From positions 124,001 to 188,000 of the forward strand of contig JAENZQ010000002.1 of the NCBI GenBank assembly GCA_016841185.1: 64,000 nt of DNA, given 5' to 3'. Source of the stretch: Anaerovorax odorimutans (lineage in GTDB: Bacteria; Bacillota; Clostridia; Peptostreptococcales; JAAYPU01). The notes beneath the pieces were generated by a model that was not told where the DNA came from, searched no databases, and saw nothing but the letters and a program-made list of their open reading frames with translations. Of the stretch, positions 62,558 to 64,000 are shown one piece after another (position 1 is the first letter of the stretch; every line of letters begins with the position of its first letter). A program made the position numbers and the translations under genes.

Positions 62558-64000
62558 AGCTGGACATAGAGAATAAAATACTAATCCCTTTCATGGTTTT
62601 AGCCATTATACCCATTCTGATCATGGGTATAATATCCTACTGGAATGGTTATCAGCTTTTACTCAATGATAAAATTATGATTCTGGAAAATAATTTGAGT
62701 GAATCCATTGCATATATGGAGATACTGAATGAAAAAGTCGAGAATGGCATAATGACTATCAACCAGGGAAAAGCAGAAGCCAGAAAATACTTCAGCGGCA
62801 TCGATAAAGAAAACATGATCATTCTTGACGGTGAGAATACAATCTTTAATAATACAAATTTTAATATTGATTCATTGAAAAATATGATATCTTCTGAACC
62901 GGGACAAGTTCATAATCAAAATCGCCTGTTGTTTATGCATGATACTTTTGATAATTGGAATTGGACCTTTATATTTGGGATTGATAAGACCATTTTTTCC
63001 AATGAACTCCTAAGAATACAAAAATATATTCTTTTAATAGCCGTTATTTCATTGGTTATTTCCATGCAAGCCATTATTTTTATTGCCCACAGCATTTCAA
63101 AACCTATCAAGAAATTTGCGGACATTTGCAAAAGGATCGAAATCAACAACCTAAAAGAAAAAATCACTATCAACAGAAGCGATGAAATCGGTATTCTGGC
63201 AAACTCCTTCAACAATATGATCGATCAATTGAATACCAGTACGGAAAAATTGATCGAAATGAAAAAATTCAATGAAAGTATATTAAAAAACATCTATATC
63301 GGTATCATGACAACTGATAAAAATGGTAAATTGATCTCTGTGAACGAAGCCGGTCAAAAGATATTTGATCATTACGGAAACCATAAAGATATATACGATC
63401 AACTGAATAAGCAGATTAATAAAACCATTAATGAAGAAAATAATATCAATACTATGATTACTTTCAACACAGTTGAGAAAGGCCGAACCCTTTATTTTGA
63501 CGTAAGTACTTCTCTATTGAAAATGGAAAACGGGCAAATTAACGGTGCCATTTGCAGCTTCAATGATATTACAAGGAGAAAAACTCTGGAAAATAATCTG
63601 GTAAGAGTTGACCGTCTGGCATCCGTAGGTCAATTTGCAGCAGGGCTGGCACATGAAATCAGGAATCCGCTGACAGGTATAAAAACAAGTATCCAGGTGA
63701 TAAAAAACAGAGTCTTGAATTTTACAGATCAGTCAAGCCTGGAATTGCTTGACGGTATTATTTATGAGATCGACAGAATCAATAATCTGGTTGCCGAGCT
63801 TTTGGATTTTTCAAAACCAAAAAAATCTCAAAGAGAAAAAGCAAATCTTGCAGATATTCTGCAGAAGTCGTTGGATTTAAATAAGGAAGGTATTATCAGA
63901 AAAAAAATTATAGTCCATCAGGATGTGGAATGCATCCATTTATTTGTTTTCGTTGACCGGGGTCAGGTGGAACAGATATTTTTGAATATTATCAATAATG
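62554..64000 (+). CDS. Sensor histidine kinase, NtrB-like (runs off the window)
   Basis: The frame starts MKLDIENKILIPFMVLAIIP and is open to the window end (482 codons seen). It has a helix at about 10-32, an extracellular region, a second helix at about 161-183, then HAMP (SISKPIKKFADICKRIE), a PAS domain at about 245-345 (IYIGIMTTDKNGKLISVNEA) and HisKA with the phospho-accepting His in AAGLAHEIRNPLTGIKTSIQ (about 367). The ATPase N box is just beginning at the edge. PAS-HisKA kinases of this wording often work with sigma-54-dependent activators such as AtoC. Its ATG overlaps the symporter stop. Confidence 0.88.
   Translation, partial: MKLDIENKILIPFMVLAIIPILIMGIISYWNGYQLLLNDKIMILENNLSESIAYMEILNEKVENGIMTINQGKAEARKYFSGIDKENMIILDGENTIFNNTNFNIDSLKNMISSEPGQVHNQNRLLFMHDTFDNWNWTFIFGIDKTIFSNELLRIQKYILLIAVISLVISMQAIIFIAHSISKPIKKFADICKRIEINNLKEKITINRSDEIGILANSFNNMIDQLNTSTEKLIEMKKFNESILKNIYIGIMTTDKNGKLISVNEAGQKIFDHYGNHKDIYDQLNKQINKTINEENNINTMITFNTVEKGRTLYFDVSTSLLKMENGQINGAICSFNDITRRKTLENNLVRVDRLASVGQFAAGLAHEIRNPLTGIKTSIQVIKNRVLNFTDQSSLELLDGIIYEIDRINNLVAELLDFSKPKKSQREKANLADILQKSLDLNKEGIIRKKIIVHQDVECIHLFVFVDRGQVEQIFLNIINN

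Overview
The window looks like a chromosomal segment of an anaerobic, low-GC Gram-positive bacterium of the class Clostridia. The reasons are AT-rich DNA with strong AGGAGG-type ribosome sites, several TTG starts, a V-type ATPase operon, XRE and TetR regulators, an S-layer protein with three SLH domains, and a molybdenum-hydroxylase accessory gene set known from strict anaerobes. No genus can be fixed from the sequence alone. Almost everything from 1 to 60.7 kb is read on the minus strand.

Layout. (1) 0-10 kb: the start of a MoxR-type ATPase gene, then a V-type ATPase operon transcribed H-C-I-K-F-E-A-B-D. Three near-identical hairpin-rich repeats of about 200 bp lie inside it or at its end, with an intrinsic terminator after the last repeat. 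(2) 10-24 kb: a peptide uptake and hydrolysis region. It holds a solute-binding protein with a C-terminal membrane anchor, an OppBCDF-type ABC transporter, a PepV-like dipeptidase, an LD-carboxypeptidase-like S66 peptidase, two YtcJ-like amidohydrolases, an M20 amidohydrolase and a TetR repressor with a clear promoter and operator. (3) 24.6-44.9 kb: a 20-kb molybdenum-hydroxylase cluster. It encodes two Mop-type molybdopterin/2Fe-2S hydroxylases, each next to its own FAD/Fe-S/CCG-domain oxidoreductase. Alongside are a C-GCAxxG-C-C protein, a double-CxxC redox protein, a Tes-like radical SAM protein, two methyltransferases, a CoA-ligase-like adenylating enzyme, an NTPase-methyltransferase fusion, XdhC, a MocA-HD fusion and a histidine phosphatase. 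The upstream end carries what looks like a molybdenum-cofactor riboswitch followed by a terminator. Six copies of an inverted repeat with core GGGGACGGTTCTTTTTGACA sit between the genes.

(4) 45-47 kb: an undescribed 54-aa coiled-coil gene, two divergent XRE regulators with operator-like half-sites inside their promoters, and a decayed PAS-EAL gene. (5) 47-59 kb: a 3018-aa S-layer-anchored lectin/Ig-domain surface protein, followed by a histidine kinase and LytTR response regulator. (6) 59-64 kb: a small HesB-like (CC/Se-type) protein with an NCS2-like permease, then on the plus strand a 45-aa membrane protein, an SSS symporter and a sensor kinase that runs off the window.

How the genes may work together: the transporter and peptidases suggest growth on peptides or amides. 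In the hydroxylase cluster, MocA and XdhC would mature the molybdenum cofactor, Mop would oxidise a substrate, and the FAD/Fe-S partner would take the electrons, because Mop has no FAD domain of its own. The role of the radical SAM protein, methyltransferases, ligase and NTPase is unknown, and this is the most interesting open system in the window.
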